Positions 24,401 through 34,579 of a DNA stretch of 64,000 nt are shown one piece after another. Both the position numbers and the translations under genes were made by a program. Numbering within the stretch: the first letter of the stretch is position 1; every line of letters begins with the position of its first letter. The notes beneath the pieces were generated by a model. That model did not search any database, was not told the origin of the DNA, and saw only the letters and a program-made list of their open reading frames with translations. Origin of the DNA: Eumeta japonica (taxonomy: Eukaryota > Arthropoda > Insecta > Lepidoptera > Psychidae); the NCBI GenBank assembly GCA_005406025.1, contig BGZK01000006.1, positions 992,001 to 1,056,000 of the forward strand. Reading direction: 5' to 3'.

Positions 24401-27400
24401 ATATAAATCAACAGTGACTAGACTTGAAAAACATTACCTACAATTATATAATCTACACATTTAAATTTCACAACATTAAAAACTGGCATAATTATTGGGT
24501 TCTTTACCGTTTGCACCACCACTAGCACCTCCGCCAGCGCCGGGAAAAACTGTAATTAAGACATTAGTCATTATAATCAAATTCGTACATTTAGCAGTAA
24601 CACTTGCTTATTCTGTAATTAAGTGTCACCATAGAGTCGGTGTGTCCGTCTGCTCCGGAACCAGCAAAGCTCATCTCGTCAAGTGTATGATGAACGAAGC
24701 ATATAAAGTTATGATACATCTGTTAGTTCACTAAATCAAATCAAAAATTTCTTTATTTTATAGGTAATGAAATTACACTTGAAACATCTCATTAATTACT
24801 TCTTTACAATAAATATTACCACCCATTTCAAATGTTGATTCACCTTGAAAAGAATGGGCAAAAAACTCAAGGGTTGCTCTTTTTTACTCATCAATACAAA
24901 GTATTGAGTAATTAATATTGTAATTTCTTCGACACTTTAAAACAATGTGAAGCAACCTGATAGCTGAACAGTTCAATCCCATGGGCTTTTTTTCGTTAAG
25001 ATATTCAGACACGATATAATAGCCCTTGCCATAAAACTTTCTTTTAATGTAATATTGAAATTCATAAAATGGCAAATTATGAATTTCAGCTGGGATATTA
25101 TTACAAAAGCGCACACATTGCCCCTTAAATGGTTTGCTAACTTTGCTTAGATGAGTTTTATGAGCAACAAGATCGTTTTTATGTGCAATGTTAGTGTTAT
25201 CCTCCTTTTTGGAACGATTATACTTGTCTTTTTTACATATACTAGGCTTTCATATATGTATTGTGATGCTAAAGTTAGGATATCAATTTCCTTAATTTTT
25301 TCTCTGAGAAATGTTATTGATTTCAAATAAAAAACATCACGAATAGCTTACTTCTGCAGCTTGAAAATTGTGATAATATTGGCTACGTGACTCCATAACG
25401 AAATTCTATAGAAAATGAGGGTATGAAAAAAACCGAAATAAACTAGTTTCGCGGTGTTTTCGTCTGTAAGTCATCGAATTTTTTCGACTGCATATGTTGC
25501 AGAACCAAGCCTTTTCGCTAATCTAGCAATATGAGAATTCCAACGTAACTTAGAATTTAAAGTGGGACAAAGAAATAAGGTCGTATTTACAATATCCAGT
25601 ACATCGTTTTCGACCATTAGATAGGGAAAATTTAACATTTTTTGGTTTTATTTCATTAAACAGAAGATTATTAATACTAAACCAGTCAACTATTTCAGAG
25701 ATAGTACTGCTTACTTCGTCAAAAGCTGGTTGATACCTATCAATCTTTAAAAGTAAGGAGGTATCATCAGTAAACAATACAATCCCATGACCACCCTTAA
25801 CAAGATGTAACTGATCATTTATGTACACTAGGAATAGAAATGGTATAAGAAATGAACCCTGTGACACACCCATATTGACTGCAGATGCCGACGATCTCAC
25901 GCCATTAATATCGACCCTTTGAATTTTAACTTACATAAGACTACAGAAGTGCAAGAGATCGATCCATGACGCCAAAATCATGTAGTTTCCTGATAATGAA
26001 CGCAGTCAAACGCCTTGGATAAATCACAGAAAACATTAATCGCGTCACGTGAACCCTCTCAGGCATCAAAAATAATATAATAAGCTCAATACCGGCTTCG
26101 GTTGTTGAACGACCCTTTGTGAATCCAAATTATTTAACGTTCATCAAATTGTTGTTTTAAAAAAACTGTGATAATTGACTATAGATAAGCTATTAAAAAT
26201 TTTATTTAGCGTCGGTAGGATTGATATAGGTTTAAAGTTTCTAGTGTCAGATATAGGATTTAAATAATGGAACTTTTCTTTCCTTTATTAAATGCAGAAA
26301 CACACCACAATCAAAGCAAGTATTAAAAATCATTACAAGACATTGCGCAATGAGCATATAGCGCAATTATTGAGTCAATTATATTTACGCAAAAGTCATC
26401 CAGATCAGCATTATTTTTCATTTTTATACATTTGAATGATTTAAAGAACGTCATTATAATGAACATAAGTAAATGCGAACGAAACGCCACAAACATCGTA
26501 GTTACGTTTCAACAAAGATTCGGCGAGAATGGGCGATGATTTCAGAGACTATGTATTTGTAACTGGAATACTAGCAAAGAATATTTCAAAAGCAAAAGCA
26601 ACTCCTATGTCTTATAATTTTGTTTTTTTTGCTTATGCATGTCGTATGTATTGATTGGTGTGTGCGTATATGCATGAGTGTACGCATTATAAAGGTTATG
26701 TGTATGTAAATCAGCACGTGCGTGCAAAATGTATCACGTAAGAGATGTTCTTTATAATATTCTAAATGATTTGTAAATATACCTTGAAGGTTTGCATGAT
26801 TGCATGATGAGTTTTGCATGATCCGAATCGTTGGCAATACTTTTACATTCAACTTCGGACTCTATACATTTTCGTCGTTCATTATTGAGAATGAAAATTA
26901 TTCTCTGGATCACTCTCCATGTGCTATTATTTATTTGTGTACAAAATTATAGTCTTATAATACAATTACACTAAGGCAAAGTTTACAATTCTAGTCTTAT
27001 AAAACTACAATTTACATGGTTTATTTAAAATCGATAGAAAGATAAATGAAGCAGCTGATCGCAACGGATACTCTTAAGCGAATGGCGTGGATACGCAGAG
27101 TAGAGAAAGAGATAAAAAAGCCACGCACACTGACATGAGTGAGAGAGACAGAAGGCACGCAACTGAAGTGGAGAGGCAGCGTAAACGTACTGGCACGCGT
27201 GCGCGCTGCAGCTGCTACTCTGTATACCTATACAGTAGAACCTCGATAACTCAAACCTCGGTAACTTAAAACCTCTATAACTTCAAAAATAATATGTTCC
27301 CTTCCCATAAGAGCCCAAAACCTCTATAACTTAAAATACGCAACCTCTATAACTTAATTATGTAATCTCTGTATTGGCCCTCAGTAACTTAAAGAAATGT

Positions 27401-30293
27401 TTCCAAAACCTCTATAACATAACATAGACCCTTGATAACTTAAAGCCTCTATAACTTAAAATATTTTGTGTTTCCTGGACTTTAACTTATCAAGGTTCAA
27501 CTGTATATATCGTGTAACGGTACATAATCTGACGCTGTCGGGTAACGGTAAAAAATCTGACGCTTAACACGGATAAAGCAGCACCACCGTTAATACTAAT
27601 ATTATATATTATCAGTGGTGCCGGATAAAGTGGCCGCGCTGCGAGTGTCCATATGCGAGCGCCCCGAACGTCTGTATAAAAGTTTCGCTTCAAAAAGGAA
27701 ACACGTATTATGTGAGAATCTCCATTATTCTTTAATCTGTATTTCAATTAAGAAATCAATCAAATCAATTAAATTTATAATAATAAATATATTTTATAAA
27801 TATTTGAACATTTTCAAAATTTGTATTATTTCATTAAAGGACTCAATATGTTTGTCGGTAGTTTTATTGCTATGCAGTACACGACTGCCTTTAAATATCC
27901 CTTGCATCATAGAAAAAAACGTTGTTAAACTTAGAAATGTAATAAAAGCCTCGAAATTCTGAATTATGAAGGTGGGCCAATTCTTCCGTTCACTGGTGGT
28001 ATATTTTGTAGAAAGATTGCAGTGAATGACTTGAGTTATATAAATAAATGTTAACAATTGATTCGGTAGACAATTCAAATGGAATTAGAATATTTGAGAT
28101 TTTACATTATAATACTACTTTATTATATTGTTATAGGTAACCAAAATTAGCTTTTACAATAATAAATACAGGACTGCTTTAAATATACAGCGATTTTCTG
28201 TAATTTTTATAATCTATGTATTCTCGCAATAGGATTCACCTTCATCATGACAACGCCTCACCACATAACGCCAAACAATATATAAAAAGCTCACCAGTGT
28301 TACAGCTCCTATCTCGCACTATTAATTTTTATACATTTCCTAAAATAGAAGAAAAATTTCGAAAAAAATGGTTTACTCGAAGAAAACGGTTTCGGATGGC
28401 GAGGAAGCACTGGATTTATAGGAAAGAAGCGTTGAAGCCAGCCCTAAGTGCGAGTGGGCAAATTATTTCGCTCAGTGGTTTCATCGAATGCAGGGATGTA
28501 TTGATTTCAACGGACACCATTTCGAAAACAATAATAGTACAAATAAATAACTTGCAAGTTTGATTAGTTTTTGATTTTTAAGTACTTTCAGATTGATCCA
28601 CGTGTAGTATAAAGCGGTTGAGATATAATGGGGAAGCCCGTGCGCTGAGACAATGCGTTGCAGTCGCGGTGCCATTCTTTGTGGAGACAAACGGAGGCAA
28701 AATTAATTCTTGTTGAGGTTTTAACGGCTTTTAACTTCGTTGAATTGATGATTAGTAATTGTATTCGTTTACGTTATATAGCAAATAATATAAATTTTTG
28801 ACGATTTTGACGGTTCGCACGACACCTGAGACACTTGTTCTATTTATATTAAAATGTTTATGATACAATACGATTAATGAGTAAAATAGAAATATTAAAA
28901 AAACTCACCACTGCCTTCTTGTTGACTCTGAAATAAAAAAAAAATGAATATAATAACTTGTATTTTATTACAAATATACACAATTCTTTTGTGATACGTA
29001 GTTCTTCACTTATACTGCGGAACTTAAAGAATAAAAAAGAAGTAGGAAATGTATCATCTTTTTTTAGTATCATCCCTCATTTTCATTTAAAATTAAAACT
29101 GATTTGCTACCGGATTGGAAATACAAGAGGATATGCCGATTATACAGGAACCTTCGTATTCGCTATTTGTGTGATCATTGCAACTCAAATCAAATGTTGC
29201 ACTTTCATAAATTATTTTTATAGCATTTACGAGCGGCAAAAGAGCATGCGAGCGACCAGAGAGTAGGTTATTATCGCTGCCCATGGATACTAGCAATCTC
29301 ACAGGCATCATCGGTGCGTTGCCGGACTCTGAGGTAGGATTAGGATATCTGATGAAAGGGAAGGGATCGATGAAGGAGAATTATCTAACAGAACGTAATC
29401 TGTAATAGTTGCAAACTATTTTTCACGAAATTTCGTAACTAATTTTCTAAATAAAGAAAAAGACATTTGTAGGAAGCAAGGTAAGTGTTTTTCAGACACA
29501 TATTTATATGCATTAAATACAGATTTGTTACTTTATTCGCATGTTGACAACTCTTGGTGTTTTCGAAGGTTCCATGGCTAAATAATGAATTAGTCATTTT
29601 TTAATGTATAGATGCCTTTATTTTCTTCTTCGCGCCAGGCATCTCGCGCCGTGTACATTTTAGAGAACAGCCTTAGCCCTATGGTAGTCTGTTCCTGCTC
29701 GGTTTTTACATCTGTACATTAATTAATTTATAGATTTGATTATTTTAGCTTTTGTAGATGTGGTTGTTGTATCACAAATCATTGGCTATTAGAAATAATA
29801 CAATAAAAATTAATATATATTCCAATAGTTTCTTTATGTTTTCAATTATCTCAATTATCACGACCACGTAATTAATGATTTACGACGGAAACAGATATGG
29901 GTGAATTAAAATCATCAACAATTGATGTCGACGCTACTGCCATCTATTGTTTCGATCGGTAGCAAATAATCATTAATAATACGTCCTGTTTCGTCTCAGA
30001 TAAATAGTTCGATAATTACAGATAACAATATTTTATTTTAGTATCTTCTTATACTTTATTGTTGTTAAAATTATTAGGTATATGCGCCAAATGTACTCAA
30101 TTATAGGGTATGTTTAAATGCACACAAGCAATAACGAAAAACTAGCACTTTAAGAGCAAACACAATACTTATTGCCAAAACGTGATCGAACAAAGACGCT
30201 TAAGTGGTTAAACAGTATTATTTGGTGGGTACTCACGCGGGCTACCAGCATGGCCACGACGAGCAGGACGCACAGTTGCCTCAGCATTGCCAT
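21416..30293 (-). CDS. Secreted glycine-rich peptide gene, copy A (5 exons, 90 residues)
   Basis: Exons on the minus strand: 30,237-30,293 (19 codons, MAMLRQLCVLLVVAMLVA then R; signal peptide); 28,909-28,927 (SQQEGS); 24,508-24,549 (FPGAGGGASGGAN); 23,550-23,624 (GFGFGANAGAGAAGGG and more); 21,416-21,495 (GFGFGAGASGSASANGG, ending SAKGN and TAA). Intron 1 is phase 0; all later introns are phase 1, so every inner glycine exon could be skipped or duplicated without a shift. All splice sites are GT-AG and all junctions join in frame. The mature peptide is dominated by Gly, Ala and Ser and has no cysteine. The start is set by the signal peptide and the TATA box 70 bases upstream. Introns contain a LINE, a mariner and a pogo-type MITE. 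I do not recognise the family; a silk, cuticle or antimicrobial role is possible but unproven. Exon 4 uses an AAG acceptor. Confidence 0.8.
21735..21965. mobile_element. Lepidopteran 'ACCGGCCAAGTGC' dispersed repeat
   Basis: Begins AAAAACCGGCCAAGTGCAAG and ends TTTAGCACGGAACCTTA. This is a short element I recognise as common in moth and butterfly genomes. It lies between the last exon of copy A and the inner edge of the right duplication arm. Confidence 0.65.
24181..24222. repeat. Perfect 18-bp hairpin at an arm breakpoint
   Basis: CGCTTGAGCATATATGGG at 24,181-24,198 pairs with 24,205-24,222 (6-base spacer). The mirror site at 13,245-13,286 is the same hairpin with two mismatches. Just beyond it, arm-to-arm similarity stops. 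Confidence 0.85.
24735..26460 (-). mobile_element. jockey/CR1-type LINE remnant
   Basis: The minus strand encodes reverse-transcriptase pieces: SKAF and GVMDRSLALL near 25,950-26,050, GVSQGSFLIPFLFLVYINDQ near 25,840, then the catalytic box as FTDDTSLLLKI near 25,760. The C-terminal part IPAEIHNLPFYEFQYYIKRK lies near 25,060. Several frameshifts and stops make it inactive. It sits in intron 2 of copy A. Related tails occur at 31.4-31.7, 46.7-46.95 and 54.3-55.1 kb. Confidence 0.8.
26461..27232. other. Intron sequence with TG/CA-rich low complexity
   Basis: No exon seen. 26,640-26,720 is rich in TGTGTGCG and GTGCGTGC words. 27,060-27,230 is a GC-richer block of AGAGAGAGAC and GCACGC words next to the pogo-type MITE. 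Confidence 0.5.
27233..27503. mobile_element. pogo/Tigger-type MITE, 271 bp
   Basis: Terminal inverted repeats CAGTAGAACCTCGATAACTC (left) and the complement of CTTTAACTTATCAAGGTTC (right), flanked by TA on both sides. The inside is built from about ten variants of the terminal word CCTCTATAACTTAA. It cannot encode a transposase. Confidence 0.8.
27504..28200. other. Intron 2 remainder; outer part belongs to the duplicated arm
   Basis: A short direct repeat (GTAACGGTAAAAAATCTGACGC and a variant) lies at about 27,515-27,565. From 27,720 onward the sequence pairs with 12,690-13,120. No exon seen. Confidence 0.5.
28216..28565 (+). pseudogene. mariner transposase C-terminal remnant (right arm)
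   Basis: IHLHHDNASPHNAKQ carries the second catalytic aspartate of a DD34D mariner transposase. After frameshifts, WFHRMQGCIDFNGHHFEK marks the C terminus. It is the mirror of the left-arm remnant and lies inside intron 1-2 territory of copy A on the opposite strand. Dead. Confidence 0.8.
29225..29390 (-). mobile_element. Lepidopteran SINE-like repeat (right arm)
   Basis: Mirror of 11,450-11,640, with CCCATGGATACTAGC and GTGCGTTGCCGGACTC. It marks the outermost paired point of the inner arms. Confidence 0.65.
29391..30236. other. Intron 1 of copy A, unpaired
   Basis: AT-rich. A GC-richer patch near 29,625-29,700 (CGCGCCAGGCATCTCGCGCC) is unassigned. No exon seen. Confidence 0.45.
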
Positions 30294-30362
30294 TTTGGAG
30301 TACAAACACCGTCTATGAGATATGACTTTCTGGAATTGACAGAGGATAACGTTTGCCGTTCG

Positions 30363-30370
30363 TATTTATA
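30363..30370 (-). promoter_or_regulatory. TATA box of glycine-rich gene copy A
   Basis: TATAAATA on the minus strand, about 70 bases before the start codon. The stretch from here to the ATG is strongly conserved with copy B (AAACGTTATCCTCT, GACGGTGTTTGTACTCCAAA), so the core promoter and 5' leader were duplicated with the gene. Confidence 0.75.
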
Positions 30371-31420
30371 GACATCAGCTTCATTATTTCTAAATTAAAT
30401 GTGAATAGTTGAGTGGCAAGATCCGCTATCACAAGAGTTATTGAAATTATAGTGCGAAACTGACATTTGCACGAAGGTTGAAACGTTTATTTGTGCACTG
30501 AACCACAGAATATTTAAATGCTATCCAACACTGTCGTTCGTCACACACCAGAATAGCTAGAGGTAGGTACAGTACACCCAGTGTGATCCAGGATATTGCA
30601 AGAACTAATACTTCTGCCTACGTATATCGTTGAATTCTCTTTGCATTATTTCAATACGTTGCAAAATGTTCAAAATATATGAACAACAAGTTACTTTACG
30701 CGTCGTGCATGGTTATTATGTTGTAAGGTTTTGTGCATGGAAGTCTGTTATCCAACAATTTCAAAAATAATATATCAAAAATCATATTCTAAGGAGTTAC
30801 CGATATACTTTGTAACTTTCATTTTATTAGCATCGTCGGTATCAGTGGCTAACACGGAGTACGTCAGCAACAAATCGTTGGTTCATTTATATTTTGATAG
30901 TAAAACTTTTCGCTAGTTAAGTACAGTGTTATCCGGTAAAACTATCTTGTGTTGTAGAATAGTCTTATTTTAATCGCTAATTACTCCGAGATTAATAATG
31001 CAATAACAACGATTGAGGTCACAATGGATAGAGTATGTTGGATGGATGCTCTACGTGTTTATTGTGTAACGTTTGTTATGTCCTTGACGTAACCGGGCTA
31101 GTGTAAGCATCTATGCGCAATTGTTATGAATTAGCGTTGTGTAAAATTATAAATTAGTACGTCGTGACGACGCGATTAGCTAAGACGTTGATTTCAGTGT
31201 CATTTTAAATAGTTTGAGAAAATCATTAGAACTCAAAGTAAAATAATAAAATAAATTTTCGAAATATATGTAAAATACGTGAAATTGAAAATTGTTAAAA
31301 AGTATTAACAATATCGTCTCATATAGTTGGAAATGTGCAAAGCACAAAAATCACCAATCAAAAAAAGCTCGCATCAAAGATACCCGAGGTCCGAGCTAGT
31401 AAATTGCGCGAACGGTCTGC
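30371..31420. other. Upstream region of copy A
   Basis: AT-rich sequence between the copy A promoter and a LINE tail. A 61-residue plus-strand frame at 30,731-30,916 with a hydrophobic stretch has no splice or homology support. Nothing else recognised. Confidence 0.45.
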
Positions 31421-31429
31421 TTCTAAAGC

Positions 31430-31700
31430 ACGAAAATTCTATGAATACCCGTGGCATGTACCTAGAGCAGGATGCCATACGACATCAGACATCCCAGTTG
31501 AGTTTCAAAATTTGCCATTTCATAAATTTAGAAATTTCATTAAGAAAAGTTATATGGTATGCGCTATTATACCGAATCCCACGGTTTTTTTCTATATTAA
31601 CGAAAAAAACTATGGGATTGAACTGCTTGTCTATCAGATGTCGTCTTAGTTTTATTGACTAATTCTTCTTGTATCTTTCGATATAAAATAGAAAACCTAG
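31430..31700 (+). mobile_element. LINE 3'-end fragment (jockey/CR1 type)
   Basis: DIPVEFQNLPFHKFRNFIKK and YINEKNYGIELL match, with changes, IPAEIHNLPFYEFQYYIKRK and YLNEKKPMGLN of the LINE at 24.7-26.5 kb. Only the C-terminal tail of the second reading frame is present. Confidence 0.7.
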
Positions 31701-31849
31701 AGTTTCTCGCCTATTCTTCGCAAGGTGAATCAGTATTTGGAATGGATGATGATGTTAATATCAAAAGAATAAAATAATGACGCATTTTACACGTAATTGT
31801 GTTACCTACGACATAAAGATATTTTTGAATTGGTTTCATTTTGAATTGA

Positions 31850-32776
31850 TCAGCATTTCATGAAGACCTCCAACGAATGCCATGGAGCGAGCGTTCGAGA
31901 GACATTGTGGTTCAAACATTTTCATAGAATGAAAAAAGTCTAGTTAAACCTGAAGACATTCCATTCAATAGGTATATCATCTACCACAAGATTATTCGCA
32001 CTTTATAACCACGTCAAACGCTGCAAACGCAGTGGTCTTCGGCTTATTCGTTCCGTTGATTTGGGATTCAAAAAACAAAGGTTTTCTCAATATAACTATA
32101 AAACCGTTATTGGCTCAGATCTCTAACACAGACGTTATTTATGAACGTAAAATGTGTCGTCGATTGCTATAAATACATTGAAAATCGGCTAAAAATTCAA
32201 AAGACATCGCCGGTCATACATTTTTACAGAATGAAAAAAGTTCGTCTATCATAACTCGGAGAAATACCTTCCGATCGATTTATAATCTACGACAAGATTT
32301 TTCGTACTTAAAAGTCGCATCAAACACTGCAAACGCAGATGTCCTATGCTTATGCCTTCCGGAGACATTGCAGTTCAAATAGCAAGGAGTGATATGCTGT
32401 CTATTTAAATTTCGATAGCGCGTGCGTGACATCAATCCCAGGAATAACGACTTTTTGCTTGTGAGCAGCATTCGGCTGTCTTTGATCCAATCATAGCTTC
32501 AAAGCCCGATGAGCTTCAAATTTATTTTTCGTTTTGAGTAGAACAGGTAAAATATATTGTAGTAGCTACATACATTTTAACGTCATGTAATTGTAGTAAT
32601 AATTCTATGCTGTTTACAATGAAGGATCTTTAGTACTGCGATTTAGGATTTGAACTCGCTTAGAAACCTTAATAGAAAGAGTTTTGGTTTATTGAACTAT
32701 TTCGGGACTTAAGTCGTGGTATTGAAGCCTTTTCATGTAAACAGCATACAACGATGCAGATTAGTTCTAATCGCCC
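31850..32776 (+). repeat. Satellite-like array, right arm, outer-left piece
   Basis: Same units as 2.2-5.3 kb in the opposite orientation (ATTTATAATCTACGACAAGAT, GCAAACGCAGATGTCC, GCTTGTGAGCAGCATTCGGC). It is cut at 32,776 by the insertion of a 1.8 kb element and resumes at 34,580. Confidence 0.8.
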
Positions 32777-33229
32777 AAGAGCCAGCGACGGCCAGACCTT
32801 CGTTATTTTATAAAAGCTGAAAGTTTCTCTATGCATGTCCCCAACACAGGTAAGAACGACCAGCGACTATAGAGTTTGGGTTCTGGTTACTTGCGCAGGT
32901 AACAGATAGTAAAGGTGTATAAAATAGTACCTTAATTTCGTTAAAGTATAAAGCTCAGTTTTTATATTTTCTTCGGGATAACTTAAGAAAACACGTCATC
33001 CATTGCCAGACACTTATTACGGTTTGCTACCCTTGCGAACACCCTGAACTTTAATAAATTATAATTGTACTTTCGTAATAGTATAAAAGCTAAATTTTAT
33101 ATATGTTACTTGGGGACCTATAAAAAATGTTACCTCAACAGCCGGACAGTTTTAATGGTTTTACACCTTGCCAGACACATTGAAAGTCCGCTATAGGCAG
33201 AAACTTACCTGGATTTCACGCCATCACAG

Positions 33230-33905
33230 GTTGTGATTTTAATCCTGCATTCTTCAGAAAAGGAAAATCAAAACCATACAAGACATTAAAAATATCCAGA
33301 GTACCAGGAAGCTTTCAAGAACTTTGGTAACAGCGAATTAATTGAAAATTTAGATCAACAACAAAACATCTTTAATATTATTCAGAGATTTATATGCAAT
33401 GTATACAATGTCCATAATGTAATTGATGTTGATGCCGCTAGACTTCAAATATTCATTGACTCGTATACAGTCTCCGATGTAAACAAGCTTTTAACCGAAA
33501 GAAGTTGCGAAATTTTGACGCTAGCAATCTACCTTGCAAAGCGAACTATTGCAGCAATTTCTGCGAGCAAATTATATATGCACCATTTGGAGTAATGCTC
33601 ATCTGAAAAATCCAACCACATATCAACCAGACAATAATGGCTGGATATTGAAAGATCAAAATACCAATTCAAATGGTTTGAAGGGATCAATTACCAAGTT
33701 ATGTCAGTGATTCGCTCAAAACTCAATCAGGTATATAATTATTATGACAAGTTATTGTACATAATTTTAATTATTTATAATTCAATAAACTTGCTATTTT
33801 TTCAGAAACTGATGGAGAGGCGATATTGACGACGATGAAGCCATTGACTGGAGTAACAGTGATGAAAGAAAATGAAAATATCGACGACAATGATGAAAAT
33901 TAGAG
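33230..33905 (+). pseudogene. Decayed transposon-borne reading frame of unknown function
   Basis: Plus-strand pieces include RANYICTIWSNAHLKNPTTY, PDNNGWILKD and (frame-shifted) FKWFEG, followed by an acidic end DGE-DDEAIDWSNSDE near 33,815-33,860. This style (a Cys-Lys start, NGW, W-F-x-G-D-Q, acidic tail) recalls a protein often carried by repeats in animal genomes, but I cannot name its family. Stops and shifts break it. A potential GT-AG intron at about 33,730-33,805 separates the acidic tail. Confidence 0.45.
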
Positions 33906-34035
33906 AAACAATTAAATATTTTTTACATGTACCAATAATTTTTCTGTACTTTATAATATTAAAATAAAATTTTTACTTTTTATAAGATGGCTATAAGCGT
34001 AATAAAATTATTTTATTATTGGATAACTTAATATA

Positions 34036-34036
<1 letters not shown>

Positions 34037-34069
<33 letters not shown>
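34037..34069. repeat. (TA)n microsatellite
   Basis: An uninterrupted TA run of about 16 units inside the 1.8 kb transposon, followed by a shorter one near 34,080. Confidence 0.95.
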
Positions 34070-34579
34070 TTTAACCTAATATATATATATAACTTAATAT
34101 AAAGATCGCACTAGACAGAAGCGCCTATCTCACTCGCACCCGCTTGAACAGCTGTTATACGCGCTCGCGCCTATGGACTTTCAATGTGTCTGGCAAGGTG
34201 TAAAAACCATTAAAACTGTCCGGCTGTTGAGGTAACACATTTTTATAGGTCCCCAAATATATATAAAATTTAGCTTTTGCTATTACGAAAGTACAATTAT
34301 AATTTATTAAAGTTCAGGGTGTCTGGCAAGGGTAGCAACCGTAATAAGTGTCTGGCAATGGATGACGTGTTTTCTTAAGTTATCGAAGAAAATATAAAAA
34401 CTGAAGCTATACTTTAACGAAATTAAGGTACTATTTTATACACCTTTACTATCTGTTACCTGCGCAAGTAACCAGAACCCAAACTCTATAGTCGCTGGTC
34501 GTTCTTATCTGTGTTGGGGACATGCATAGAAACTTTCAGCTTTTATAAAATAACGAAGGTCTGGCCGTCGCTGGCTCTT

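Larger units (their letters stand above)
22190..29390 (-). repeat. Inverted duplication, inner right arm
   Basis: Reverse complement of 11,440-14,960 with extra material. It carries exons 2 and 4 of copy A, the mariner remnant and the SINE in mirrored order. The segment 24,235-27,710 (exon 3, a LINE, a MITE) has no partner in the left arm. The inner edge lies inside intron 4 of copy A, which explains why the left copy has no last exon. Confidence 0.85.
32777..34579 (+). mobile_element. DNA transposon with ~415-bp terminal inverted repeats
   Basis: The left end AAGAGCCAGCGACGGCCAGA (32,777-33,197) is the reverse complement of 34,169-34,579. The element sits inside a satellite unit: the flanks rejoin as a normal unit. 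No clear target duplication could be read. The interior holds a decayed reading frame and an AT microsatellite. The superfamily is not identified. Confidence 0.75.

Noticed and set aside
24625..24680. Possible extra glycine exon of copy A on the minus strand (MSFAGSGADGHTDSM).
   Set aside because: The acceptor lacks a pyrimidine tract and the ends do not give the phase-1/phase-1 pattern of the other exons; copy A joins in frame without it.
30731..30916. 61-residue plus-strand frame with a hydrophobic stretch resembling a signal peptide.
   Set aside because: Starts inside AT-rich sequence with no promoter, splice site or relative; hydrophobicity is expected from T-rich codons.
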